64,000 nucleotides of DNA from Lacisediminimonas profundi (GTDB lineage Bacteria; Pseudomonadota; Gammaproteobacteria; Burkholderiales; Burkholderiaceae_D): contig NZ_VTTH01000002.1 of the NCBI RefSeq assembly GCF_008831265.1, forward strand, positions 248,001 through 312,000. The letters are read 5' to 3'. Below, one piece after another: positions 8,013 through 16,249 of this stretch (position 1 is its first letter; every line of letters starts with the position of its first letter). The translations under genes were made by a program, and so were the position numbers. A model generated the notes under the pieces. That model made no database searches. It was not told where the DNA came from and was given only the letters and a program-made list of their open reading frames with translations.

Positions 8013-9536
8013 TCAGTTTTCAGCTTCGTATTCGTTGGACAGCAGCTTGCGGCGCAACAGCTTGCCGACCGGCGAGCGCGGCACTTCGCGCACGAACACA
8101 TAGCCGCGCGGGCGCTTGAAGTTGGCCAGGCCGGAACTCACGCAATGCTCATTGAGTTCCTCGCCGGTCACCGGCGCGCTGCGCTTGATGAAGGCGGTGA
8201 CGCGCTGGCCCCAGCGTTCGTCGGGCAGGCCGACCACGGCAACTTCATCCACCGCCGGGTGCAGCGACAGCATGCTTTCGATTTCCACCGGCGAGATATT
8301 TTCGCCGCCGCTGATCATCATGTCGTCCACCCGGCCGGTCACGAACAGGTCGCCTTGCGCATCGACATAACCGGTGTCGCCGGTGAAGTACCAGCCCTGG
8401 TGCAGCGATTTGGCATTGGCGTCGGGGCGGTTCCAGTAGCCTTCGAAGGACTCCTCGCTCGCCATGTCGCAGATGATCTGGCCTTCTTCGCCGACCTCGG
8501 CGCGCTTCTCGACGTCGAAATTTTCGAGCTTGATGACGCGGATGCGCTGGTTGATTCCGGCGCGGCCCGCGCTGCCAGGTTTTTCGGCGGCGCTCTGGTC
8601 GATGGTGAAGGTGTACACCTCTGACGATCCGTAGTGGTTCACGAACAGCTCCGGCTTGAAGCGATCCACCAGCTTGTGCACCAGCGCCTCGTTCATCGGC
8701 GCGCCGGCGAAACCCAGCTTGCGCACGGAACGGAGGTCGGCGGCGGCGGCGTCGGGATGCGCCAGCACGTCGTGGTACAGCGTCGGCACCAGGTAGAGAT
8801 TGGTGATGCCCTCGGCCGGAATCGACTTCAGCACGGCAGCCGGGTCGAAGCGGGGCACGCAGACGAAACGGCCGTCGATCAGCGCCATGGACAGCAGCGA
8901 ACGCACGCCCATCGTGTGGTACAGCGGCATCACGCCCAGCGTGCGCTCGCCATAGCGGTACAGGTTCTGGGCGACGTGGGCGAGGGCGGCGTGGCGCTCA
9001 TGGCGGTGCCGCCGCGGCACGCCCTTGGGCTTGCCGGTGGTGCCGGAGGTGTAAAGCATCAAGGACCAGTCCTCGGCCGTTGCCTCCAGCAGCGTGCCTT
9101 TGGCCGCGGTGGCCAGCAAGGACGCGAAGGGGACGTCGCCGGGTGCATCGATGCCGACCGCAATCCTGGTCATCTTGCCAGCCACCGATGACTCCGCTAC
9201 CGCTTCGGCCGATGCGTCCTGATAGACCAGCACGCGGGCGCCGGCATCGCTGGCGCAGTAGTCGATTTCGTCCGGCTTCACGCGCCAGTTCAACGGCGTC
9301 ATGATCACACCGGTAAACTGGCAGGCCCAGTGCAGCGTCGCCATTTCCCAGCGGTTCTGCAAGATCACTGCGATGTGGTCGCCGCGCCCCAATCCCAGTC
9401 CGGCCAGCCCCGCGGCCACGTTTTGTATGCTGGCGAACCATTGTTCGTAGCTTAGCCGGCAATCGCCGTCGACGATCGCCGTCGCGCCCGGATTGCGTTC
9501 GACCGATGCCAGGAAACTGCGTCCCAGATCAAGCAT
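8013..9536 (-). CDS. AMP-forming acyl/aryl-CoA ligase
   Basis: ANL-superfamily ligase of 507 aa that activates a carboxylic acid with ATP and CoA. The P-loop LMLYTSGTTGKPKGVP, the ATP motif NHYGSSE, GWYFTGDTGYVD, the hinge GRVDDMMISGGENISPVEIE and the catalytic lysine in SPVGKLLRRKLL are all present. The C-terminal part resembles benzoate/4-chlorobenzoate-CoA ligases (for example GLPDERWGQRVTAF and ANFKRPRGYVF), suggesting an aromatic acid, but this is recall-based inference. The region after the P-loop is unusually His/Arg-rich (RRHRHERHAALAHVAQ). ATG at 9536 follows AAAAGGGGATCC and overlaps the upstream stop by 8 nt. Confidence 0.9.
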   Translation of the reverse strand: MLDLGRSFLASVERNPGATAIVDGDCRLSYEQWFASIQNVAAGLAGLGLGRGDHIAVILQNRWEMATLHWACQFTGVIMTPLNWRVKPDEIDYCASDAGARVLVYQDASAEAVAESSVAGKMTRIAVGIDAPGDVPFASLLATAAKGTLLEATAEDWSLMLYTSGTTGKPKGVPRRHRHERHAALAHVAQNLYRYGERTLGVMPLYHTMGVRSLLSMALIDGRFVCVPRFDPAAVLKSIPAEGITNLYLVPTLYHDVLAHPDAAAADLRSVRKLGFAGAPMNEALVHKLVDRFKPELFVNHYGSSEVYTFTIDQSAAEKPGSAGRAGINQRIRVIKLENFDVEKRAEVGEEGQIICDMASEESFEGYWNRPDANAKSLHQGWYFTGDTGYVDAQGDLFVTGRVDDMMISGGENISPVEIESMLSLHPAVDEVAVVGLPDERWGQRVTAFIKRSAPVTGEELNEHCVSSGLANFKRPRGYVFVREVPRSPVGKLLRRKLLSNEYEAEN

Positions 9537-10047
9537 TTTCGGATCCCCTTTTTTTATTATTCCGCTCGTCGGCAACGTCCAACACTGCCTTGACGATCGG
9601 GGTATAGCCAGTGCAGCGGCACAGATGGCCCGACAGCATCTCGCGGACTTGTTCTTCAGTCGGGCTGGGCACGCGTTCCAGGAAATCGCTGCACGACATC
9701 AGGATGCCGGCGGTGCAAAAGCCGCACTGGAGCGCGTGATGGCGGCGGAATGCCTGCTGCAGGTCGTTCAGTCCCTCGTCGCGTGCGGAGATGCCTTCCA
9801 CGGTGTCGACCTGGCGTCCATCCACCTGCACCGCCAGGGTCAGGCAGCTGCGGGCGGCGACGCCGTCGATGCGGACCGTGCAGGCGCCGCACACGCCATG
9901 TTCGCAGCCGACATGGGTGCCGGTCTGGCCCAGCGTGTGGCGCAGGAAATCCGACAGCAACATGCGCGGCTCGGCGTTCCCGCGGCACTGAACACCGTTC
10001 AGGGTGAGGTTGATCGGATGGCTTGCATCCCGTTCCAGGCGCTTCAT
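9529..10047 (-). CDS. Molybdenum hydroxylase, [2Fe-2S] small subunit
   Basis: Iron-sulfur subunit of a xanthine-oxidase/CO-dehydrogenase-type enzyme, 172 aa. The plant-ferredoxin-type cluster motif is GCEHGVCGACTVRIDG with a later Cys in ARSCL. The second cluster domain has QCGFCTAGILMS and GHLCRCTGYTPIV. It passes electrons from the molybdenum subunit to the FAD subunit. Its start overlaps the FAD-subunit stop by 4 nt (ATGA), and its stop overlaps the ligase start, so all three subunits and the ligase are tightly coupled. No Tat signal is visible, so the complex should be cytoplasmic. Confidence 0.93.
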   Translation of the reverse strand: MKRLERDASHPINLTLNGVQCRGNAEPRMLLSDFLRHTLGQTGTHVGCEHGVCGACTVRIDGVAARSCLTLAVQVDGRQVDTVEGISARDEGLNDLQQAFRRHHALQCGFCTAGILMSCSDFLERVPSPTEEQVREMLSGHLCRCTGYTPIVKAVLDVADERNNKKRGSENA

Positions 10048-10874
10048 TGCGCAGTCTCCATGATCAGTTGCCGGCCCAGTTGCCGCACCAGGTGGCGGCG
10101 GTAGGCTGCGGTGGCGTGCGTGTCGCTTTCTGCTTCCAGCGACCAGCTGAAATCGTTCAGCGCGGCGTCCAGGTCGAACCCGACCAGCGCGTCAGGCTTC
10201 ACCTGCCAGCGGATGCGGGTCGGCCGGTCGGCGACACCGCCGGCGCTCAGTTCGATGGCATCCGGGGTAATGGTGGCGGCCAGCGCCACCAGCGCAAAGT
10301 CGCCATGGCGCATCGCCACTTCCTTGAAGCCGTGACGATGGCCGGGCCGGTGCAGCGGGAAGCGCACCTCCTCGACGAACTCCCCGGGCTCGAGTGCGGT
10401 GGAGAGCATGCCACGGAAGAATTGCTCGGCTGCCAGCACCCGCCGGCCGCTGGCCGAGCGCAACACGACGCTGCCCTGCAGGGCAACCAGGCACAGCGGC
10501 AATTCCGCGCTGGGATCTGCATGCGCGACCGAGCCGCATACGGTGCCGCGGTTGCGCACCTGGAAATGCGAGATCCACGGGAACACCTTGTGCAGCAGCG
10601 GCAGTTCCGTCGCCAGCTCGGGCCGCCATTCGATGCTGGCCTGGGTCGCTGCCGCGCCTATGCACAGGTGGCCGTCGGCGATGCGGGCATAGTTCAGGTC
10701 GGCGCAGCGGCTGATATCGAGCAGCACCTTCGGCTGGGCCAGCCGGATGTTCAGCATCGCCATCAGCGACTGGCCCCCGGCCAGGATGCGCCCGTCGGAA
10801 CCGACCTGGTTCAGCAGGGCGGCGATTTCGTCGCTGCTGTCGATGCGGATGTAATCGAAGGATGCGGGTTTCAT
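10044..10874 (-). CDS. Molybdenum hydroxylase, FAD-binding medium subunit
   Basis: FAD subunit (CoxM-like) of 276 aa. The two FAD-binding motifs are present: AGGQSLMAMLNIRLAQP near residues 32-48 and GTVCGSVAHADPSAELP near residues 109-125. The length is standard. It lacks the extra ~40-residue Cys-containing loop that carries a [4Fe-4S] cluster in 4-hydroxybenzoyl-CoA reductase, so a normal hydroxylase is more likely than that anaerobic reductase. The start overlaps the large-subunit stop (ATGA) and the stop overlaps the small-subunit start. Confidence 0.92.
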   Translation of the reverse strand: MKPASFDYIRIDSSDEIAALLNQVGSDGRILAGGQSLMAMLNIRLAQPKVLLDISRCADLNYARIADGHLCIGAAATQASIEWRPELATELPLLHKVFPWISHFQVRNRGTVCGSVAHADPSAELPLCLVALQGSVVLRSASGRRVLAAEQFFRGMLSTALEPGEFVEEVRFPLHRPGHRHGFKEVAMRHGDFALVALAATITPDAIELSAGGVADRPTRIRWQVKPDALVGFDLDAALNDFSWSLEAESDTHATAAYRRHLVRQLGRQLIMETAQ

Positions 10875-13800
10875 GAGCGGATTCCGAGCAGGGACAGCAG
10901 GCGCTGAATCAGGCCCGCCGGTTTTGCGGCAGCAGCCGCAGCAGGGGCATCGGGCGCCCCTGCTGCGCTTCCCGTGTTTTCTGTCGCGGCAGCATGGCGT
11001 CCGAGTTGTTCGAACAGTTGCCGCAGGATGATCTTGGCGGCGCCTTCCAGCATGCGGGAGCCCACCGCGGCGACCTTGCCGCCGACGGCGACGTCATAGT
11101 CGTAGTGAAGGAGGGTGCCGCCGGCGACTGCTTCCAGGCGCACGCTGCCCGCGCCCTGGGCCTGGCCCAGGCTGCTGGTGCCGCTGCCGGCCAGCCGCAG
11201 GGCGTGCGGCGGCTGCAGGTCGGACAACTGGACCTCGGCTGCATAGCGCGCCTTGACCACGCCGATTCCTAGCGTGATATCGGCACGGTAGTGATTCTCG
11301 CCAACCTGCTCCAGCGAATGGCAACCGGGAATGACCTTGGCCAGCACGGCTGGATTGAGCAACACGTCGTACACCGCTTGCGGGGTGGCTGCCAGTTCGA
11401 TCTGGCCGCGCATCGCCAGCGTGCGGGCGCCGGGTGGCCTGGCCGGCATGGACACGGCTGGGGCCGGCGCTGCATGGCCCGCTTGCGCGGTTTGTGCGGC
11501 TTGCCTGCGCGGCGGCGGATCGGGTGGATCGAGCATGGCGATCACCCGGGCTGGAGTCAGCGGCAGGCGGATGTCGGATTGGCCCAGGGCATCGGCCACA
11601 GCGTTGGCGATGCAAACCGGCGTGCTCATGTTATTGCCTTCGGCCAGGCCCTTGGCGCCGAGCGGCGTGAAGGGCGAGGGCGTCTCCAGATGCACGATCA
11701 GCGGGTCGGGAACTTCGACCGCGGTCGGCAGCAGGTAGTCGGCCAGGGTGCCGGACAGGAAGCTGCCGTCGGCGCCATAGGCAAACTCCTCCATCAGCGC
11801 CGCGCCGACCGCCTGTGCGAACGATCCGCGCACCTGGCCATCTGCCATGCCCGGATGCAAGATGCGGCCGGCATCATGGGTGGTGACATACTTGTCGATG
11901 CGCACGCGGCCGCTTGCCGGGTCGATCTCGACACCGCAGATGTCGAACACGAAGCCGTAGGCAAGCGAACTGTTGATGATGTCGTTTTCGTCCGGCGGCT
12001 CCAACCCCGGTGGCGACCAGTACACGGTTTCGCGCACGCCAGGCATCATGCCTTCCGGCAGCGAGCCGGGTGACCAGTGGGTGGCGCCGGCCAGCCGGTG
12101 GAAGGCGATGCTGCGGGACGGATCGTCCGCCACGCCGGCCTTGCCGCCGGCGAACACGATCTGTTGCGGCGCCACCTTGAACAGGTCGGCGGCGATCAGC
12201 GCCAGCTTGTCGCGCACCTTGACCGCAGCCAGGTGGACGGTGCCGGCCACGGCACCGGCGAAGCGGCTGGAATAATTGCCGGAAGCGATCGACCACGCAT
12301 CCTTTTGCGTGTCGAGCTCGGTATTGACCATGATTTCGCGCGGCTGCAAGCCGAGCACGTCGGCGACGACCTGCGAGCACACCGTCATGTGGCCTTGGCC
12401 CTGCGGCGCCGAGGCGATCACGACGCTCACCGCCCCGAGCGCATCGACGGAGACCGTGGCGCTGGAATTGGCGCCGCCTTTCGGGCCGGCCTTGGCGCGT
12501 TGCCCGGGGGTCAGGGCGGTGGTGATGTAGCCCATGTTCGAGATCGACGGCTCGACGATTGCCGCGTAACCGATGCCATACAGGCGCCCGGCCTTGCGCG
12601 CCTCGTCGCGCCGCCGCCGCAATCCAGCCAGGTCGCCGCGCTCCTCGGCCAGCTTCAGCGCCAGCTGGTAGTTGCCGGAGTCGACCAGGGCGCCGGCTGG
12701 GGCACGATAGGGAAATGCATCGGCAGCGATCAGGTTGCGGCGGATGACTTCGAGCGGATCGAGGTCGAGTTCGACCGCGATCCTTTGCATCAGCCGTTCC
12801 AACGCGAAATACACCTGGGGTCCGCCGAACCCGCGCACCAGGCCGGCCGGGGTCTTGTTGGTCAGCACCACCCGGTTATGAACCTCCAGGTGCTGGATCC
12901 GATAAGCGCCGGTCAGGATGCCGTGCATGCGGTAGAAGGTCGCCGGTTCCGGCGCGCGCAGGTAGCCACCGCAATCGTCGAGCTGCTGCCACCGGAGCGC
13001 GCTGACTTCACCCTGGGCGTTGACCGCGGCCGAAAGCGTGGTGACGCGGTTGGTGGCCGAGGTTGCAGCCTGCAGGTGTTCAAGGCGATCTTCAACCCAT
13101 TTCACCGGCGCCCCGGCCTTGCGCGAGGCCATGCACATCAGCACGATATAAGGGAAGACGCCTTGCTTGACGCCGAAGCTGCCGCCGGAGTCGCGCGGCA
13201 GGCGCAAGCGCAGCTTGGCCCCGGGCACCTTCAGCGCCAGCGCCATCACCGGATGCAGCGCAAACGGGCCCTGGAAATTGGAAAACACGTCATAGCCGAG
13301 GTCGGCCGACAGGTATTCGGCCTGCACCACATAGCATTCGATCGGCGTGCATGTATTGCGCGGGTAGTGAACCTTGAGCGACACCACTTTTTCCGCTGCC
13401 GCGAAAGCCTGGTCGGGCTGTCCGTATACAAAGTGACGGTCGTTGACGACGTTGCTGCCCACGGCCTCATGCAGCAGCGGGCTGCCGTCCTGGGCCGCCT
13501 GCTCCGGATCAACCACTGCCTCCAGCGCTTCGTAACTGACCTTGACCAGTTCGGCGGCGTCTTCCGCGATATAGCGGTTTTCGGCCACGACCACCGCCAC
13601 CGGCTCGCCCGCATAGCGCACCTTTTCCATCGCGATGCACCAGTGCTCCATCGGCTGCTTGACGCCGACGACAAAGGGATTGGACCACTGGCGTACATCG
13701 GCGCCGGTCAGCACCGTGCGGACACCGGGAACGGCCAGCGCAGCGCGCGCATCGATTTCCAGCACGCGGGCATGGCCGTGCGGGGAACGCACGATGGCGG

Positions 13801-13948
13801 CATGCAGCGTGCCCGGCTTCACGCCGGCATCATCGGCATAGACGCCGTGACCGGTCAGCAGGGCGGCATCTTCCACCCGTTCCACGGAACGGCCGAGGAA
13901 TGGCGTGCTCGCCGCTACTGCTTCTTTTTCCTTTCTGCCTTGCTCCAC
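10871..13948 (-). CDS. Molybdenum hydroxylase large subunit fused to a C-terminal CoxG-like SRPBCC domain
   Basis: 1025 aa. Residues ~1-800 form the molybdopterin-binding catalytic subunit of the xanthine/CO dehydrogenase family: an N-terminal aldehyde-oxidase a/b hammerhead (GRSVERVEDAALLTGHGVYA), then GGSFGVKQGVFPY, LVRGFGGPQVYFALERLM and, near the end, LGAKGLAEGNNMS, whose Glu fits the catalytic glutamate. The CO-dehydrogenase active-site loop with its special Cys is absent, so this is not a CO oxidiser. A Pro/Ala-rich linker (~810-845) leads to a second domain (~846-985) starting MRGQIELAATPQAVYDVLLN, which matches CoxG/SRPBCC proteins normally encoded separately, and a short hydrophobic tail (GLIQRLLSLLGI). 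Start is GTG at 13948, a few bases after AAGGA. First gene of the array. Confidence 0.92.
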   Translation of the reverse strand: MEQGRKEKEAVAASTPFLGRSVERVEDAALLTGHGVYADDAGVKPGTLHAAIVRSPHGHARVLEIDARAALAVPGVRTVLTGADVRQWSNPFVVGVKQPMEHWCIAMEKVRYAGEPVAVVVAENRYIAEDAAELVKVSYEALEAVVDPEQAAQDGSPLLHEAVGSNVVNDRHFVYGQPDQAFAAAEKVVSLKVHYPRNTCTPIECYVVQAEYLSADLGYDVFSNFQGPFALHPVMALALKVPGAKLRLRLPRDSGGSFGVKQGVFPYIVLMCMASRKAGAPVKWVEDRLEHLQAATSATNRVTTLSAAVNAQGEVSALRWQQLDDCGGYLRAPEPATFYRMHGILTGAYRIQHLEVHNRVVLTNKTPAGLVRGFGGPQVYFALERLMQRIAVELDLDPLEVIRRNLIAADAFPYRAPAGALVDSGNYQLALKLAEERGDLAGLRRRRDEARKAGRLYGIGYAAIVEPSISNMGYITTALTPGQRAKAGPKGGANSSATVSVDALGAVSVVIASAPQGQGHMTVCSQVVADVLGLQPREIMVNTELDTQKDAWSIASGNYSSRFAGAVAGTVHLAAVKVRDKLALIAADLFKVAPQQIVFAGGKAGVADDPSRSIAFHRLAGATHWSPGSLPEGMMPGVRETVYWSPPGLEPPDENDIINSSLAYGFVFDICGVEIDPASGRVRIDKYVTTHDAGRILHPGMADGQVRGSFAQAVGAALMEEFAYGADGSFLSGTLADYLLPTAVEVPDPLIVHLETPSPFTPLGAKGLAEGNNMSTPVCIANAVADALGQSDIRLPLTPARVIAMLDPPDPPPRRQAAQTAQAGHAAPAPAVSMPARPPGARTLAMRGQIELAATPQAVYDVLLNPAVLAKVIPGCHSLEQVGENHYRADITLGIGVVKARYAAEVQLSDLQPPHALRLAGSGTSSLGQAQGAGSVRLEAVAGGTLLHYDYDVAVGGKVAAVGSRMLEGAAKIILRQLFEQLGRHAAATENTGSAAGAPDAPAAAAAAKPAGLIQRLLSLLGIRS

Positions 13949-14291
13949 CTTGCATCCTTGACGGATTTGATCACGGATGGAGTGTAGGAGTGAAGCGCAC
14001 CCGGCGCGTTACCGCGGAGTGAGACGATTTACCCAGAAGTCTCATTTTTGGAAGAGTTTGATCTGGCGCCCAGATTCCGGTGAGGGGATCACGGTTTCAT
14101 CCTGGCATGCCGCCGTCATGGTCGGCCCGGACGGGGAAGTCGGCGGAAAGCGGACGAGCCCTGGTCGGTCACTTCGGATGGGGCTTCCAAAATCCAAATG
14201 AGAAGTGTTATCATTCGCATTCAGAAGAAGGCCAGCGACAAGGGATCTCCCGAAATCGTCTGTCCAGGCGGCTCCTGTGCCACAAAGCAAA
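13949..14291. other. Divergent intergenic region between the molybdenum hydroxylase operon and tonB
   Basis: 343 bp without a convincing gene. It must hold the promoter of the leftward array and that of tonB-exbB-exbD. The only site I recognise is the Fur-like element at 14197-14215, on the tonB side. No regulator gene adjoins the catabolic array on this side, so its control is not evident. Confidence 0.6.
14197..14215. promoter_or_regulatory. Fur-box-like operator upstream of tonB
   Basis: Read on the minus strand the 19 bases are AATGATAACACTTCTCATT. By eye this agrees at 16 of 19 positions with the commonly seen Fur-box form AATGATAATCATTCTCATT. It overlaps a plausible -10 hexamer TATCAT (14209-14214) and lies 77 bp before the tonB ATG, the position expected for repression by Fe(II)-Fur. 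Confidence 0.6.
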
Positions 14292-14984
14292 ATGAATATT
14301 TCCCTGCCATCGCGGACGGGCCTGCTGGCCCTGATTACTGTCACGCACATCGCCATCCTGTGGATGCTGGCGACCCGCATGGCCGCGCCTGATGCCACCG
14401 CGCCCGTGCCCTTGCCCGCGGTGATGGTGGCGATGCTCGCACCCAGCCCGGCAGTGGCGCGGCCGGAGCCGCCCCAGCCCAAAGCACCGATTCCGACGAT
14501 AAAGCCACAACCGGCGCCTAATCCGAAGCAAGAGACGCCGCGGCCGGCGCTTGCCGAAAAGGCGCCCGCAGCTGCACCAACATCTGCAACAGCAGCATCG
14601 CCCGCAGTGTCCGCAGCTACAGCGGCAGCCGCCGAACCGTCACCGCCTCCCGCGCAGTCGGCCACTGCCGCGGCCGGGGCCCCGGTTTCCGCGCAGCCTC
14701 AGCTCACACCGCCACGCTACAACGCCGCCTACCTCAGCAATCCGGTGCCGGTCTATCCCGCGATGCTGCGCCGTGCCGGCGAGGAGGGCAGGGTGGTGCT
14801 GCGCGTGCTGGTGACCGCGGAGGGTAACGCGGGCGAGGTGCAGGTATTCAAGCCGGCAGGCTCACCCTTGTTCAACGAGGCCGCCATGACGGCAGTACGC
14901 AAGTGGCGCTTCGTGCCGGCTCGCCGCGGCGATGTCGCCGTGGCCGAGTGGGTGCAGGTGCCGATCGAATTCAAACTGAACTGA
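14292..14984 (+). CDS. tonB: Energy transducer TonB
   Basis: Inner-membrane-anchored periplasm-spanning protein of 230 aa that carries proton-motive-force energy to outer-membrane receptors. One N-terminal transmembrane segment (GLLALITVTHIAILWML), then a long Pro/Ala/Lys-rich spacer (about residues 45-150), then a TonB C-terminal domain with NPVPVYPAMLRRAGEEGRVV and the family end AVRKWRFVPAR...VPIEFKLN. A GTG 29 codons upstream is open, but ATG at 14292 places the membrane anchor correctly. First gene of an iron-type tonB-exbB-exbD operon behind a Fur-like site; the receptors encoded at 17511 and 23057 are likely clients. Confidence 0.93.
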   Translation: MNISLPSRTGLLALITVTHIAILWMLATRMAAPDATAPVPLPAVMVAMLAPSPAVARPEPPQPKAPIPTIKPQPAPNPKQETPRPALAEKAPAAAPTSATAASPAVSAATAAAAEPSPPPAQSATAAAGAPVSAQPQLTPPRYNAAYLSNPVPVYPAMLRRAGEEGRVVLRVLVTAEGNAGEVQVFKPAGSPLFNEAAMTAVRKWRFVPARRGDVAVAEWVQVPIEFKLN

Positions 14985-15053
14985 GGCCGGCACCGGAGAA
15001 TTTTCGGCGCCGCCTGACCAACTCTCATCAAACATATAGTGAGCGCAAAGCAG

Positions 15054-15779
15054 ATGAACAATCCCTACGGCATAGCCAACCTGTGGCAACAGGGCGATTC
15101 CGTCACCCGCACGGTAGCCCTCGTGCTGCTGGTGATGTCGGTGCTGTCCTGGTACGTGATGATCGTCAAGGCCCTGGGCCTGATACGCCTGCAGCGGCAA
15201 GCCACGGCAGCGGCCGACGAATTCTGGCACAGCAAGAGCATGGAAGAAGGCATGCAAAAGCTCGGATCCGACCGCAATGCCAACCCGTTCCGGGCGCTGG
15301 CCGAGGATGGCGTCAACGCCGCCCGCCACCATGCGATGAGCCGGGACGACCTGCACGGCGCGCTGAACGTCAGCGAGTGGGTCACCAGTTGCCTGCGACG
15401 TTCGGTCGAGAATGCAACCGGCCTGCTGCAGGGCAAGCTGCAGATCCTGGCATCGGTCGGCAGCACGGCGCCCTTCGTTGGACTGTTCGGCACGGTATGG
15501 GGCATTTATCACGCGCTGGTCGGCATCGGCGTCTCGGGGCAGGCCAGCATCGACCGCGTCGCCGGCCCGGTGGGCGAGGCGTTGATCATGACTGCTTTCG
15601 GGCTGGTGGTGGCGATTCCTGCAGTGCTTGGCTACAACGCACTGGTACGCAGCAACAAGACGATGCTGTCGCGCCTGTCCAATTTCGCGCACGACTTGCA
15701 TGCCTACCTGGTCACCGGCGGGCGCGTCGGCCAGCCGGAGAATGTGGTCAGCCTGCGCGCCAGGGGAGAGTCGGCATGA
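15054..15779 (+). CDS. exbB: Biopolymer transport protein ExbB (MotA/TolQ/ExbB family)
   Basis: Proton-channel subunit of the TonB motor, 241 aa. The N-terminal membrane segment (VALVLLVMSVLSWYVMIVKA) is followed by a cytoplasmic domain, then the conserved block LQILASVGSTAPFVGLFGTV-WGI, and AGPVGEALIMTAFGLVVAIP, which hold the hallmark residues of the family. Either GTG at 15039 or ATG at 15054 could start the protein; neither has a strong ribosome site and I use the ATG. The stop overlaps the exbD start as ATGA. Confidence 0.93.
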   Translation: MNNPYGIANLWQQGDSVTRTVALVLLVMSVLSWYVMIVKALGLIRLQRQATAAADEFWHSKSMEEGMQKLGSDRNANPFRALAEDGVNAARHHAMSRDDLHGALNVSEWVTSCLRRSVENATGLLQGKLQILASVGSTAPFVGLFGTVWGIYHALVGIGVSGQASIDRVAGPVGEALIMTAFGLVVAIPAVLGYNALVRSNKTMLSRLSNFAHDLHAYLVTGGRVGQPENVVSLRARGESA

Positions 15780-16192
15780 GCCTGTTCACCGCCGACAGCG
15801 AGGATGACGTGATGTCGGAAATCAACATGACGCCGCTGGTCGACGTCATGCTGGTGCTTCTGATCATCTTCATCATCACCATCCCGGTCATCAACCATGC
15901 GGTCAAGCTTGATCTGCCGCGTGCGGCCAGCCAGCCCAATGATGTAAAACCCGCTCATGTGGCTGTCTCCATCGCCGCTGACGGCAACATCAGCTGGGAC
16001 GGTACGGTGGTCGACGAGCAGGCGCTGAAAGACCGGATTGTGGCGGTGGCTGCGCAGTCGCCGCAGCCCGAGTTGCACCTGCGCGCCGATCGCAAGACGC
16101 CCTACGAGCGCGTCGCGCAGCTGATGGCTGCGGCGCAGGCCGGTGGACTGCTCAAGATCGGCTTTGTCACTGAACCCAATGCGGCCCGCTGA
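15776..16192 (+). CDS. exbD: Biopolymer transport protein ExbD
   Basis: Second motor subunit, 138 aa. The conserved N-terminal motif EINMTPLVDVMLVLLIIFII contains the proton-conducting Asp of the family, in a single membrane segment. The periplasmic C-terminal domain includes ELHLRADRKTPYERVAQLMA and ends GFVTEP. It overlaps exbB by 4 nt. With TonB and ExbB it forms the inner-membrane complex that energises TonB-dependent receptors. Confidence 0.94.
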   Translation: MSLFTADSEDDVMSEINMTPLVDVMLVLLIIFIITIPVINHAVKLDLPRAASQPNDVKPAHVAVSIAADGNISWDGTVVDEQALKDRIVAVAAQSPQPELHLRADRKTPYERVAQLMAAAQAGGLLKIGFVTEPNAAR

Positions 16193-16249
16193 GCGCGGCA
16201 ACACTGAACCATGATTATTTTTGTGTCCCCGAACAAGAAAGGAACAACG

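Noticed and set aside
9529-13948. Possible 4-hydroxybenzoyl-CoA reductase (HcrABC)
   Set aside because: The FAD subunit lacks the extra Cys-containing loop for the [4Fe-4S] cluster and the large subunit has a CoxG fusion; a general molybdenum hydroxylase is safer.
10871-13948. Aerobic CO dehydrogenase (CoxL)
   Set aside because: The CoxL active-site Cys loop is not present, although the subunit set and CoxG-like domain resemble the Cox system.
12077-13987. 636-codon plus-strand open frame opposite the Mo hydroxylase large subunit
   Set aside because: Its translation is low-complexity His/Arg/Gly-rich with no family features; it is the antisense of a clearly conserved gene in GC-rich DNA.
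14042-14665. 207-codon minus-strand open frame across the tonB promoter and 5' half of tonB
   Set aside because: Ala/Gly-rich antisense of the Pro/Ala spacer of TonB; it also covers the Fur-like site.
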